Translations under genes and position numbers: made by a program
The notes under the pieces: generated by a model
The model's database searches: none
The model's input: only the letters and a program-made list of their open reading frames with translations
What the model was told of the DNA's origin: nothing
Source: Arthrobacter caoxuetaonis
GTDB lineage: Bacteria; Actinomycetota; Actinomycetes; Actinomycetales; Micrococcaceae
NCBI RefSeq assembly: GCF_023921125.1
Contig: NZ_CP099466.1
Location: 1,364,001-1,428,000, forward strand
DNA length: 64,000 nucleotides
Direction: 5' to 3'
Part shown: positions 8,443 to 23,608 of the stretch, one piece after another
Layout of the letters: every line of letters begins with the position of its first letter
How positions within the stretch are numbered: the stretch's first letter is position 1

Positions 8443-8826
8443 CTAGCGGGGCAGCTTCCTGTCCTCCACCAGGAACTGGATGCTTGCCCCCGAGCCGATG
8501 AGCACAAGCCCGGTTGCGATCCAACCGTGCCCCGGAGTTAGGCCGGCGTAAACAGCTATGGCCACGATAAAGGCCATGAACCCGCAGGCGGCTGCCATGC
8601 GCCCGCGCGAGGGCTGAAGGGTTCGAGCCTTGTCCTGCCTGCCGGCGGCACGGCGGTCCCGGAGAACCAGGATGACCGTGTTCAGTCCGAAAACGATCAG
8701 CACCAGCTGGGCGAACTGGGCGTCCGGCGGGAGGCCGATGAGGTTGCCGAGCAGGACCCCGCCGACGGCCAGCGCGATTGTCGCGGCGTCGAGCATCGCG
8801 ACCCGATCCGTGGTTCTAGTGCTCAT
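8443..8826 (-). CDS. Small integral membrane protein of unknown function
   Basis: 127 residues with four predicted membrane helices: LDAATIALAVGGVLLGNLIG, AQLVLIVFGLNTVILVL, AAACGFMAFIVAIAVYAGL and GWIATGLVLIGSGASIQFLV. A basic cytoplasmic loop RDRRAAGRQDKARTLQPSRGR lies between helices 2 and 3. No family is recognised. ATG 8826 is preceded directly by a GTG that could also serve as start. A -10-like TAGGAT sits about 20 bases upstream of the ATG. The gene lies downstream of the DUF2975/XRE pair on the same strand but is separated from it by about 80 bases, so co-transcription is uncertain. Confidence 0.7.
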   Translation of the reverse strand: MSTRTTDRVAMLDAATIALAVGGVLLGNLIGLPPDAQFAQLVLIVFGLNTVILVLRDRRAAGRQDKARTLQPSRGRMAAACGFMAFIVAIAVYAGLTPGHGWIATGLVLIGSGASIQFLVEDRKLPR

Positions 8827-8909
8827 CACGACGCCGAGTCTCGCACAATCCTACGGAACCCGCTGTTCGGGAGCTCTCATCCGCTCCGCTTTGGGACACC
8901 CGCTGTGTT

Positions 8910-9164
8910 TCAATTCCGGGAGCCGATGCTGAAGAGTTCACCCGGCGTGGTTTCGAGGGCATCGCAGACTGCTGTCAGGGTGGTGAAACGAACCGCCTTG
9001 GCCTTGTTGGTTTTAAGGATGGACAGGTTTGCCATGGTTATGCCGGTGAGCCTGGAAAGTTCAGTCAGGGTCATTCCCCGCTGGAGCAGTACGCGGTCCA
9101 AATGGCATACGACCCTGTGTTCGCTGTCTGGCGCGGGATCGGATGGGGTCTGCGTCTCAGACAA
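8910..9164 (-). CDS. XRE-family (YozG-like) DNA-binding protein
   Basis: 84 residues from TTG 9164. The body is a single Cro/C1-type helix-turn-helix: VVCHLDRVLLQRGMTLTELSRLTGITMANLSILKTNKAKAVRFTTLTAVCDALETTPGELF in overview, with recognition helix MANLSILKTNKAKAVRF. This short class is typically encoded next to DUF2975 membrane proteins, as here. I prefer the TTG over the upstream ATG at 9227 because the TTG overlaps the DUF2975 stop by eight bases (TTGTCTGA) and has AGGAAGAG eight to ten bases upstream; the ATG would give a 21-residue extension read from inside the membrane protein gene. It probably regulates its own operon. Confidence 0.8.
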   Translation of the reverse strand: MSETQTPSDPAPDSEHRVVCHLDRVLLQRGMTLTELSRLTGITMANLSILKTNKAKAVRFTTLTAVCDALETTPGELFSIGSRN

Positions 9165-9789
9165 GTCCGTCGTTCTCTTCCTGCAGTCTGCCGCCGGCTT
9201 TGAAAGCGCTGGAAAGTGCCAGTCCAACGACGCCGCTCGTGATCATGAAGTACGGCCACCGGGGAGCGTCGGTGCTGATCACGGCGTAGTCTGCGCCGAG
9301 GGGGAAATCTTCGGTGCGGAAGTCGCTCGCTACCTCGAACACGGCCCGGCCGGCGGCGGCGTCGAGAGTTCCGTAAAGAAGCCCTGCACCGATAAGGATG
9401 AGGCTAAGGGCCATCATGTTTTTCCGCACGGGTGCTGCAAACGGGCGTCCAGCAGAGATTTCCCGCAGGATTCTTGTCAAGAGAACTGCCGCGACCAGCG
9501 CGAGGGCCACGTAGAGCAGGGCGGGAGCCGCACACAAGGCACGCAGCCAGAGCGGAATATCGACCAGATAGCCGACTGCACCCTCGCGAAGCTGCGCCTG
9601 ATTGATTTGGGGGAGTGAGATGAGCTGGACCCGGGGATCGGCACCCCCGAACGCCAGGGGAGTCCGGCCGGAGAGCGTAACGAATGACTCAACAGCACTC
9701 CCGAGTACTGCGAGTCCGGCAACGAGCCAGACAGAGATCATCGCGAACTGGACGGTCTTCGGTTTTCCGGTGTGCGTCAGGCTGGCCAT
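9157..9789 (-). CDS. DUF2975 family membrane protein
   Basis: 210 residues with four membrane helices: around VWLVAGLAVLGSAVESFV, LCAAPALLYVALALVAAVLL, MMALSLILIGAGLLYGTL and FMITSGVVGLALSSAF. The LTRILREISAGRPFAAPVRKN loop before helix 3 is characteristic of the family. DUF2975 proteins pair with small XRE regulators and are thought to form membrane-linked regulatory modules, but no biochemical function is established. The ATG at 9789 follows a GGGGGAATA ribosome binding site that is itself one arm of a 43-bp dyad, so translation could be controlled by RNA folding. The stop overlaps the XRE start. Confidence 0.8.
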   Translation of the reverse strand: MASLTHTGKPKTVQFAMISVWLVAGLAVLGSAVESFVTLSGRTPLAFGGADPRVQLISLPQINQAQLREGAVGYLVDIPLWLRALCAAPALLYVALALVAAVLLTRILREISAGRPFAAPVRKNMMALSLILIGAGLLYGTLDAAAGRAVFEVASDFRTEDFPLGADYAVISTDAPRWPYFMITSGVVGLALSSAFKAGGRLQEENDGLV

Positions 9790-9793
9790 TATT

Positions 9794-9836
9794 CCCCCAT
9801 ATCGATTATCAATATTATTGATAAACAATATGGGGG
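9794..9836 (-). promoter_or_regulatory. 43-bp dyad masking the ribosome binding site of the DUF2975/XRE operon
   Basis: Centred on 9815. The outer arms are CCCCCATAT (9794-9802) and ATATGGGGG (9828-9836). The inner arms are TTATCAATA (9806-9814) and TATTGATAA (9816-9824), with one central base. All 18 arm pairs match; only two 3-bp gaps break the symmetry. On the minus-strand RNA the 3' arm holds the GGGGG that should act as Shine-Dalgarno for ATG 9789. It can be an operator for the XRE protein, a translation-blocking hairpin, or both. Confidence 0.75.
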
Positions 9837-9996
9837 CTTGGCTTGGATGGCAACCGTCTGCCGTCGCTGTTTTGAGCATTCGACCGGTTTGCGTTTCTGC
9901 TGCCGGTTCCAGCCGTCAGCAGAAGTCGAAACCGGCAGCAGAAATCCGAATCAGCGCCAGGGGGCTGGCAGCTAACAAACCGCCTGAGCCCAATCC

Positions 9997-10962
9997 CTAC
10001 GGAACCAGCAGCACCTTGCCGGTGGTCTTACGGCCCTCAAGGTCCTCATGCGCCTTCGCGGCGTCGGCAAGGGGATAGGTGGCCCCGATCCGTACGTCCA
10101 GGGTTCCGGCCTCCACCATTTCGAACAGCTCACGCGCACGCCACTGGCGCTCTTCGGCGCTGAGGAGGTAATCCCTTATGGTCGGCCGCGTCAGGTACAG
10201 CGACCCCAGGGCGTTCAGCCGCTGGATATCGAACGGCGGCACCTGGCCCGACGCCCCGCCGAACAGCACCATCATGCCGCGCGGCCTCAGGCTGGACAGG
10301 GAACCGTCGAACGTGGTCTTCCCGACGCCGTCGAACACCACATCCACGCCGCGCCCGTCCGTCAGCTCGCGGACCCGGTCGGCGAAGCCGTCGTACCGCA
10401 GCACATGGTCCGCTCCCGCGCCGGCAGCGAGTTCCGCTTTGTCATCGGTCGAAACAGTGGTGATGACGGTGGCGCCTTTGGCCTTCAGCAGCTGGGTAAG
10501 CAGCAGGCCGACGCCGCCGGCACCCGCATGCGTCAGGACTGTTTCCCCGGACTGCACCGGATAGGTGGAGTTGCAGAGGTAATGCGCTGTGATGCCCTGC
10601 AGCGGCAGGGCGGCAGCCACCTCGCTGGAAACCCCGTGCGGCACGGGAAGCGCCTTGGCAGCATCGAGCAGCATGTATTCGGCGTAGGCTCCGCCTCCCT
10701 CGGCGGTGGCCACCCGGTCCCCGTCCCGGAACGAGGCGACGTCAAGACCGGCCTGGACTACGGTGCCCGCCGCCTCAGAACCAGGAATGAACGGGTACTT
10801 CATGGGGTACACGCCGCTGCGCTGGTAGGTGTCAATGAAGTTCACCCCGGCAGCTGCAACCTTCACCAGGATTTCATTGGGACCGGGGACAGGCAGATCC
10901 ACGTCTTCGTAACGCAGGATTTCCGGTCCGCCGGGTGAGGGGACGACAATGGCTTTGTGCAT
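9997..10962 (-). CDS. Quinone oxidoreductase, zeta-crystallin type (MDR superfamily)
   Basis: 321 residues, typical for NADPH:quinone reductase. The N-terminal GroES-like domain includes VNFIDTYQRSGVYP, a zeta-crystallin/Qor hallmark (about 40-53). It lacks the zinc ligands of alcohol dehydrogenases. The nucleotide-binding domain carries AGAGGVGLLLTQLLKAKGA (about 139-157). It probably reduces quinones or enones with NADPH in the cytosol. ATG 10962 has an upstream GGAAGAGG; the longer reading frame to 11052 enters the ARG-box region and is not supported. It is divergent from argC with about 140 bases between starts, and nothing suggests a link to arginine metabolism. Confidence 0.9.
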   Translation of the reverse strand: MHKAIVVPSPGGPEILRYEDVDLPVPGPNEILVKVAAAGVNFIDTYQRSGVYPMKYPFIPGSEAAGTVVQAGLDVASFRDGDRVATAEGGGAYAEYMLLDAAKALPVPHGVSSEVAAALPLQGITAHYLCNSTYPVQSGETVLTHAGAGGVGLLLTQLLKAKGATVITTVSTDDKAELAAGAGADHVLRYDGFADRVRELTDGRGVDVVFDGVGKTTFDGSLSSLRPRGMMVLFGGASGQVPPFDIQRLNALGSLYLTRPTIRDYLLSAEERQWRARELFEMVEAGTLDVRIGATYPLADAAKAHEDLEGRKTTGKVLLVP

Positions 10963-11052
10963 GGGATTGCCTCTTCCGTGAAGTTGCCGGGATTGAGGAC
11001 CATCGTAGGCCCGCTCCGGGCCGGGCGCCTCTGGGGACGCCCCGGAAGTCAC

Positions 11053-12133
<1,081 letters not shown>

Positions 12134-12134
<1 letters not shown>

Positions 12135-13315
12135 TGACCGCCGAACTGTCCAGCAGCACCGCCACCGGCATCACCGCACCGGCAGGGTTCCGCGCCGCCG
12201 GCGTCACCGCGGGCCTAAAGGCCTCCGGCGGCCGCGACGTCGCCCTGGTGGTCAACGACGGCCCGGTCAAGTCCGCTGCAGCTGTCTTCACCCGCAACCG
12301 GGTTGCCGCAGCTCCCGTGCACTGGTCACGGCAGGCCATCTCCGACGGACGGGCCGACGCCGTGTTCCTGAACTCCGGCGGCGCCAACGCCTGCACCGGT
12401 CCCCAGGGCTTCCAGAACACCCACGCCACGGCCGAAAAGGTCGCGGACCTGCTGGGCGTTTCCGCCAATGACGTCCTGGTCTGCTCCACCGGCCTGATCG
12501 GCGAGCAGCTGCCCATGGATAAGCTGCTGCCCGGCGCGGAAGCAGCGGCCCAGGCCCTGGCCTCCGACGGCGGTGCCCTGGCGGCCGAGGCCATCATGAC
12601 CACGGACACGGTCTCCAAGCAGGCCGTCTTTGAAGGCAGCGGCTACAGCATCGGCGGCATGGCCAAGGGCGCCGGCATGCTGGCTCCGGGCCTGGCCACC
12701 ATGCTGGTGGTGCTGACTACCGACGCCGCCCTCGACGCCGCTGCCCTGGACCAGGCACTGCGCGCCGCCACCGCCGTGACGTTCGACCGCACCGACTCAG
12801 ACGGCTGCATGTCCACGAACGACACCGTGATCCTGATGGCCTCCGGCGCTTCCGGCACTGTTCCGGACACGGAGGAGTTCACCCGGGGACTTACCGAGGT
12901 GTGCCACTCGCTGGCCCAGCAGCTGATCACCGACGCCGAAGGCGCCAGCCACGACATCGCCATCACCACCATCAACGCCGCCACGGTGGCCGACGCAGAA
13001 GCCGCATCCCGCGCCGTCGCACGGTCGAACCTCTTCAAGACCGCCATCTTTGGCAACGATCCGAACTGGGGCCGGGTGCTCTCCGCCGTCGGTACCACCG
13101 ACGCCGCGTTCGAGCCGGACCAGATCAACGTCACCATCAACGGGGTGCAGGTCTGCCGGAACGGCGGCATCGGCGACCCGCGGGAGGGCGTTGACCTGAC
13201 CGGCCGCGCGGTCAGTGTGGAAATCGACCTGGCTGCGGGCAGCGAATCCGCGACCATCTGGACCAACGACCTGACCACCGACTACGTCCACGAAAACTCG
13301 GCGTACAGCAGCTGA
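12134..13315 (+). CDS. argJ: Bifunctional ornithine acetyltransferase / N-acetylglutamate synthase
   Basis: Recycles the acetyl group from N-acetylornithine to glutamate. In many bacteria it also makes N-acetylglutamate from acetyl-CoA, and no separate argA or argE is needed here. 393 residues. It self-cleaves at the MTTD motif near residues 155-158 ([12 protein letters not shown]); the new N-terminal threonine is the nucleophile. Other signatures are [23 protein letters not shown] and GNDPNWGR. The N-terminus [17 protein letters not shown] is typical. ATG 12134 overlaps the argC stop. Confidence 0.97.
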
Positions 13316-13326
13316 ACGGGATCACC

Positions 13327-14249
13327 ATGAGCACTCCAACAGAAGTCCGCGAACAGCTGGCCGCCCAGGACAAGGCCGCCACGCTGATTGAAGCGCTGCC
13401 CTGGATCCAGCGCTTCGCCGGCAGCACGATTGTGATCAAGTACGGCGGCAACGCCATGATCAACGACGAACTGCGGCAGGCCTTCGCCGAGGACATCGTC
13501 TTCCTGCACCACGTGGGCGTGCACCCCGTCGTGGTGCACGGCGGCGGGCCGCAGATCAGCGCCCTGCTGGACCGGCTCGGCATTGAATCCGAGTTCAAGG
13601 GCGGACTCCGGGTCACCACCCCCGAAGCCATGGATGCCGTGCGCATGGTGCTCACCGGGCAGGTCGGCCGTGAACTCGTGGGCCTGGTCAACTCCCACGG
13701 ACCCTACGCCGTTGGACTCTCCGGCGAAGACGGCGGACTGCTGCAGGCCATCCGCACCGGAACCGTCATTGACGGCGAAGAAGTGGACCTGGGCCTCGTC
13801 GGCGAAGTCGTCGGCGTGAACCCCGGCGCCATCCTGGACCTCATCGAAGCCGGGCGGATTCCGGTCATCTCCACGGTCGCCCCGGAAATCGGCGCCGATG
13901 GCAACCCCACCGGGCAGGTGCTCAACGTCAACGCCGACACCGCGGCCGCCGCCCTGGCCGTCGCGCTGGAAGCCTCCCGCCTGGTGGTGCTCACCGACGT
14001 CGAGGGTCTCTACGCCAACTGGCCGGATAAGTCTTCCCTGATTTCTGCCCTGACCGCCGCGGAACTGCGCCAGATGCTGCCGTCCCTGGAATCGGGCATG
14101 ATCCCGAAGATGGAGGCCTGCCTGGCAGCCGTCGACGGCGGCGTGGACCGTGCCGCCGTCGTGGACGGCCGGATGGCGCATTCGATGCTGCTGGAAGTCT
14201 TCACCACCGCCGGCATCGGCACCCAGATCGTTCCGGACGGAGAGAACGC

Positions 14250-14253
<4 letters not shown>
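13327..14253 (+). CDS. argB: Acetylglutamate kinase
   Basis: Phosphorylates N-acetylglutamate with ATP, usually the arginine-feedback-controlled step. 308 residues, typical of the arginine-sensitive hexameric enzymes that carry the extra N-terminal helix (here about residues 1-30, with [22 protein letters not shown] following). The amino-acid-kinase signatures are [32 protein letters not shown] and [14 protein letters not shown]. The start ATG lies 11 bases after the argJ stop with a GAACGGGATCACC region upstream. Its TGA stop overlaps the argD ATG by four bases. Confidence 0.97.
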
Positions 14254-17001
<2,748 letters not shown>

Positions 17002-17105
17002 AAGCTGAATCCGCAGGGTTTCCTTCCCGGCCACGCAGCTTCCCCCCACTTTTACAAACAACCGCAGCGCACCGCGCTGCACTCAACGCAAAGAGGAGCA
17101 CATTC

Positions 17106-19788
<2,683 letters not shown>

Positions 19789-19798
19789 CCCTCCTCCT

Positions 19799-19854
19799 CG
19801 AAAGGGCAGTTACGGCTGGTTTGAGCCCTCAAACCAGCCGTAACTGCCCTTTCG
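19799..19854. repeat. 56-nt palindromic repeat, copy 2 (perfect); probable argH terminator
   Basis: Arms of 27 nt (19799-19825 and 19828-19854) pair without a mismatch around a 2-nt loop; the ends are CGAAAGG and CCTTTCG. It follows the argH stop by ten bases and should act as a strong hairpin terminator. Its match in length and pattern to 3499-3554 shows that it is a repeated element co-opted at this site. Confidence 0.8.
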
Positions 19855-19881
19855 TTTACGCCGGGGCACTAGCGTGGAGCC

Positions 19882-20415
19882 ATGCTGAACCCGAACTTCC
19901 GGCGCATGCTGCGCGCCCTGCCCGACTTCCCGGAGGCCCTGCCGGACTTCGACCCGGACACGGCTCCCGCGGATCCTGCGGAGCTGTTCCGTCTTTGGCT
20001 GGAGGAGGCCCTGGCTGCGGGAGTGCCGCAGCCGCATGCCTTCTCCCTCGCCACAGCGGACGCCGCCGGGAACCTCTCCTCCCGCATGCTCATCCTGAAG
20101 GACATCGACGACGACGGCTGGCACTTCGCCACTTCGCGCTCCTCGCGCAAGGGCCGAGAACTTGAGCAGAACCCCCGCGCCGCCATGAACTTCTACTGGT
20201 ATGCGCTGGGCCGCCAGATCCGGGTGGCCGGAGACGTGGTCCAGCTCAGTGCCGAAGCCTCCGCCCGGGACTGGGATGAACGCCCCGGTGCGGATGGTTC
20301 GGAGAACCCGCTCTGGCAGCTTTACGCCCTGGCACCGCGGGAAGTCGAGTTCTGGCAGGCCGATCCCGGAAACCGGCACATCCGGCACCGGTATCCCACC
20401 GGCGGGCCAGAGTGA
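19882..20415 (+). CDS. PdxH-like pyridoxamine-phosphate oxidase family protein (short)
   Basis: 177 residues, about 40 shorter than classical PdxH. It keeps the N-terminal helix DPAELFRLWLEEALAAGVPQPHAFSLATADAAGNLSSRMLILKDI in overview, including SSRMLILK, where the FMN phosphate is bound. WHFATSRSSRKGRELEQNP and FYWYALGRQIRVAGDV are also present. The C-terminal WRLxP-like portion is replaced by REVEFWQADPGNRHIRHRY, so FMN and pyridoxal binding are likely but PNP oxidase activity is unproven. TAGCGT lies six bases before the ATG, suggesting a leaderless mRNA. It is convergent with tctA. Confidence 0.75.
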   Translation: MLNPNFRRMLRALPDFPEALPDFDPDTAPADPAELFRLWLEEALAAGVPQPHAFSLATADAAGNLSSRMLILKDIDDDGWHFATSRSSRKGRELEQNPRAAMNFYWYALGRQIRVAGDVVQLSAEASARDWDERPGADGSENPLWQLYALAPREVEFWQADPGNRHIRHRYPTGGPE

Positions 20416-20432
20416 GCGCCGCAGATTAAACG

Positions 20433-20489
20433 AAAAGGCCCCGGACGAATGTACTCGGCAAACTGCCAGGTACAACCGCCCGGGGCTTT
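20433..20489. terminator. Possible bidirectional terminator between pdxH-like gene and tctA
   Basis: AAAGGCCCCGG near 20434-20444 pairs with CCGGGGCTTT at 20480-20489 with one bulged base and a long 35-nt intervening segment. The position between convergent genes fits a shared terminator, but the loop is unusually large. Confidence 0.45.
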
Positions 20490-20498
20490 ACCGCCTGC

Positions 20499-22031
20499 CT
20501 AAGGCAGCGGCGTCTGCTCAGGAACGCGCGCCGCTGCCAGCCGGCGGCGCTTGGCCCGCTGGCGCAGCGGCGGGACGATCAGGGCGGCCGCGGAGATCGC
20601 AAGGAGCAGCAGGGCAATCGGGCTGGTGAAGACTGAGTTCCAGCCGTCGGTAATCAGCGCCCGGCGCAGGTTCGCTTCGGCCAGCGGCCCGAGGATGAGG
20701 CCAAGAACTGCAGGTCCGGCCGGGAACCCGAAGCGCAGCATGAAGAGCCCAATCAGACCGAAGATCATCATCATGAACACGTCGAAGACACTGTTGCTGA
20801 TGGAATATGTTCCAACCATGCAGAAGATCAGGATGATCACCCAAAGGTAGTGGCTCGGCAGCTCCAGCAGCCGCACCATGCCGCGCATCCGCACCAGGCT
20901 GAGGCCCAGCGTCAGGATGGTTGCGATCAGCATGATGGTAACCAATGAAGAGACCAGATCCGGGTGGGTGCTGAACAGCGCCGGCCCGGGCTGGATGCCC
21001 CAGATCATCATGGAGCCGATCATTACCGCCATGACGGAGTCTCCGGGAACGCCCAGAGCCATCGTGGTGGTGACGCTGCCGCCCAGCGTCGCGGTGCTGG
21101 AGGTGTCCCCTGCGGTCAGGCCCTCCAGGGAGCCCTTTCCGAATTCTTCGGGATGCTTGGAAGCCTTCCTGGCATTTTCCCAGGCGATGACGCCGGCAAT
21201 GTCGCCGCCGACGGCGGGGACCAGGCCTACGACTGAACCGGTAGCCGCACCGATGCCCATGGGCTTCAGGAGCCGGCGCATGAGCTTTCTGCCCGGCATC
21301 CAGCGGCCCATCTGGGTCACGGGCTTCACATGGCTCTCCTGCCGCGCCCTGGTCAGGATCTGGTTCAGCACTTCAGCGACACCGAAGAACCCGATGATGA
21401 CGGCGATGAACGGGATGCCGCCGTTGAGCTCCAGGATGTTCATGGTGAAGCGTGCATCGCCGGTGATCGGGTCACGGCCAACGGTGGCGAGCAGCAGGCC
21501 AAACGCGCCGGCGGCCAGGCCCTTGATGACGCGTCCGGAGGAGACACCTACCATCATGGTCAGGCCGAACACGACGAGTGCGAACATCTCGGGCGGACCG
21601 AACTGCCGGGCGAATTCCGAGAGCGGCACTGCGGCGACGGCCAGAATGATGATGCCGACGATCATGCCGAAGGCTGATCCAAACGCCGACGTCGTCATGG
21701 CCAGTCCCGCTTGGCCTTTAAGCGCCAGCGGGTAGCCGTCAAAGGTCGTTGAGATGGAGGCCGGCGTGCCGGGAGTATTGATCAGGATGGCCGGCACCCT
21801 GTCCCCGAACTGGGCGGCAACGTAAATGGTCAGCAGGACTGCCAGGCCCTGGATCGGTTCCAGGGTCAGCGTAAAGCCGCTGGCAAGGGCGACCGCCATG
21901 GTTGCGGTGACACCCGGAAATGCGCCGACCAGCATGCCTACCGCGATGCCGAGCCCAATGTAAAGGAGGGTGTCTACCTGAAGGACGGTCATGATGCCGT
22001 CTGTAACCGGGGAAGCGGCAATCGAAATCAT
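20499..22031 (-). CDS. tctA: Tripartite tricarboxylate transporter, large permease TctA
   Basis: 510 residues, about 12 membrane helices, cytoplasmic membrane. The TctA hallmark GMLVGAFPGVTATMAVALASG (given in part) is near residue 32, and the repeat-like GLVPAVGGDIAGVIAWENAR lies in the second half. NTPGTPASISTTFDGYPLA is highly conserved. It works with TctB and the periplasmic-type binding protein TctC to import citrate or another tricarboxylate using ion gradients; the exact substrate is unknown. ATG 22031 overlaps the tctB stop by four bases. A long upstream extension of the frame is the shadow of tctB. Confidence 0.92.
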   Translation of the reverse strand: MISIAASPVTDGIMTVLQVDTLLYIGLGIAVGMLVGAFPGVTATMAVALASGFTLTLEPIQGLAVLLTIYVAAQFGDRVPAILINTPGTPASISTTFDGYPLALKGQAGLAMTTSAFGSAFGMIVGIIILAVAAVPLSEFARQFGPPEMFALVVFGLTMMVGVSSGRVIKGLAAGAFGLLLATVGRDPITGDARFTMNILELNGGIPFIAVIIGFFGVAEVLNQILTRARQESHVKPVTQMGRWMPGRKLMRRLLKPMGIGAATGSVVGLVPAVGGDIAGVIAWENARKASKHPEEFGKGSLEGLTAGDTSSTATLGGSVTTTMALGVPGDSVMAVMIGSMMIWGIQPGPALFSTHPDLVSSLVTIMLIATILTLGLSLVRMRGMVRLLELPSHYLWVIILIFCMVGTYSISNSVFDVFMMMIFGLIGLFMLRFGFPAGPAVLGLILGPLAEANLRRALITDGWNSVFTSPIALLLLAISAAALIVPPLRQRAKRRRLAAARVPEQTPLP

Positions 22032-22567
22032 AGGTTCACTCGCAATGCGACGACGAAGAGGAAATGGAGGATGGCCGCGACAATGGCCGGGAACATAAGC
22101 AGCGGCTTCCAGCCCCGTCCGCCGTAGAGGAACGTCAACGCCGTCGTGGCAGCGAAAGTGACCAGCCAAAACTGCAGGACGTTCCAGAGCAGGAGGTAGC
22201 CCACCAAGATCCCTGCGGTTCCAGCCAGACGGCCGAGACCCCAGGACGTAATCGGGTCCGGGACATTGGTGCTGCTGACTCCCCGGAGCACATTGACCAC
22301 CGCCATGAGCGCTCCGCAGACGATGAGGCACCAAGCCAGCATGGTGGGCCAGAACGGCGGGCCAAGTTCCACCCGAACGCCGGAGTTGATGTCCTGGGCC
22401 ATAATCAGGACGGTAATGCCCAGGCCCAGGGTGACACCCGCGGGGATCAGCTCCCGAAGACGGTGAGCCCTGTCCGTGACCAGGACAGCCGGGTCAAGGA
22501 GTCCGTCGCCTTGGCTTTGCACAGTTTCGGCAGGATCGCCTTCGACCGCAGATTCGTGATTGCTCAT
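22028..22567 (-). CDS. tctB: Tripartite tricarboxylate transporter, small permease TctB
   Basis: 179 residues with four to five membrane helices: VTLGLGITVLIMAQDI, FWPTMLAWCLIVCGALMAVV, LAGTAGILVGYLLLWNVLQF, VTFAATTALTFLYGGRG and LMFPAIVAAILHFLFVVAL. It is the poorly conserved 4-helix partner of TctA. The preceding hydrophilic N-terminus (about 35 residues) is somewhat long. The start ATG has GGAACC upstream. It lies 69 bases downstream of tctC, separated by a strong hairpin that probably lowers permease expression relative to the binding protein. Confidence 0.85.
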   Translation of the reverse strand: MSNHESAVEGDPAETVQSQGDGLLDPAVLVTDRAHRLRELIPAGVTLGLGITVLIMAQDINSGVRVELGPPFWPTMLAWCLIVCGALMAVVNVLRGVSSTNVPDPITSWGLGRLAGTAGILVGYLLLWNVLQFWLVTFAATTALTFLYGGRGWKPLLMFPAIVAAILHFLFVVALRVNL

Positions 22568-22588
22568 ATATTTGGGTTCCTTTTCTGG

Positions 22589-22628
22589 ATCCGGGGCACC
22601 GGGCCGCGAGCGGCCCGGTGCCCCGGAT
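22589..22628 (-). terminator. Intercistronic stem-loop between tctC and tctB
   Basis: 18-nt perfect arms (22589-22606 and 22611-22628) around a 4-nt loop CGAG, with no T-run after it on the minus strand. Its place directly after tctC suggests partial termination or 3'-end protection, a common way to make far more binding protein than permease. Confidence 0.7.
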
Positions 22629-22636
22629 GCTGGGGC

Positions 22637-23608
22637 CTACTTGCCTTGCGCCAGCGCGATCCAGGGGCCGTAACGGTCTGCTTCAGCTTCCAGGAACGAC
22701 TTCATCTCTTCAGAATCCTTGAAGGTCGGAACCAGGTTGGAGTTTTCGATAACGGTGCGGTACTCAGGATCCTCGACAGCCTTGCCCATGGCCTCTGAGA
22801 GCCGCTGGACCGTCTCAGCGGGAGTTCCTGCCGGGGCCATGATGCCAACCCAGGAGGCATTGGTCAGGTCGATTCCCGATTCCTTGGCGGTGGGGACATC
22901 AGGGTTCTTCGGGTCGCGCTCGTCCGTGAGCATCGCCAGGTAGCGCAGCTTGCCGGCGTCGACCTGGGTCTTCTGCGTGCCGATTGCGTCGATGGAGAAG
23001 TCCGCGTCACCGGCCGCCACGGCGGCCACAGCGGGGGCTGAGCCATCGAACGGTACGGATGTCAGTGTGATCCCGGCCAGTTCCTGGAGTCCCTGGGCGG
23101 GGGAGTCCCAGACCGAGCCGACGCCGGGGCTTGAGTACGTGATGTCGCCCGGGCTGGCCTTGGCCGCTTCAATGAGGTCTTCGAGGGTTTCGAAAGGGCT
23201 GTCCACGGGGACGGCGATGGCACCGGGTCCGGCAAGTCCCTGGCCGATGGGTTCGTAATTGGCCGGGTCGATGTCGTAGTCCTGGAACTGCAGGGTGGCA
23301 ACCTCGACACCCATCATCGAGAGGTTGTATCCGTCGGGCTTCTGGTCCTTGAGCCAGTTGTAAGCGACTGAACCGTTGGCGCCGGGCCGGTTCTCCACGA
23401 TGACTTCAACGCCGAGCTCGCGTTCAAGCAGCGGGGCGATGGTGCGCGCAGTCAGGTCACCGGAGCCGCCGGCCGCCCAGGGGACCGTGAGCCTGATGTC
23501 CTGGGCCGGGAACTCGTCGCCGGAGTCGCTGCCGCTCCCCGAAGCACATCCGGACAGCGCGAAGAGGCCAATGGTTCCAATGGCCAGTGACTTGGTGAGT
23601 CTTTTCAT
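22637..23608 (-). CDS. tctC: Tricarboxylate-binding lipoprotein TctC (Bug family)
   Basis: 323 residues. The N-terminal signal peptide MKRLTKSLAIGTIGLFALSGC ends in the lipobox LSGC (given in part), so the mature protein is lipid-anchored outside the membrane. Bug-family features are IRLTVPWAAGGSGDLTAR, VENRPGANGSVAYNWL and SWVGIMAPAGTPAETVQRL. It captures an organic acid and hands it to TctAB. I chose ATG 23608 because AGGAG lies six to seven bases upstream; another ATG six codons earlier lacks a site. It is the first gene of tctCBA, behind the promoter at 23734-23762. Confidence 0.92.
   Translation of the reverse strand: MKRLTKSLAIGTIGLFALSGCASGSGSDSGDEFPAQDIRLTVPWAAGGSGDLTARTIAPLLERELGVEVIVENRPGANGSVAYNWLKDQKPDGYNLSMMGVEVATLQFQDYDIDPANYEPIGQGLAGPGAIAVPVDSPFETLEDLIEAAKASPGDITYSSPGVGSVWDSPAQGLQELAGITLTSVPFDGSAPAVAAVAAGDADFSIDAIGTQKTQVDAGKLRYLAMLTDERDPKNPDVPTAKESGIDLTNASWVGIMAPAGTPAETVQRLSEAMGKAVEDPEYRTVIENSNLVPTFKDSEEMKSFLEAEADRYGPWIALAQGK

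Noticed and set aside
20499..22334. 611-codon version of TctA
   Set aside because: The extra 101 N-terminal codons are read inside tctB and do not resemble the family; the ATG at 22031 overlaps the tctB stop by four bases.
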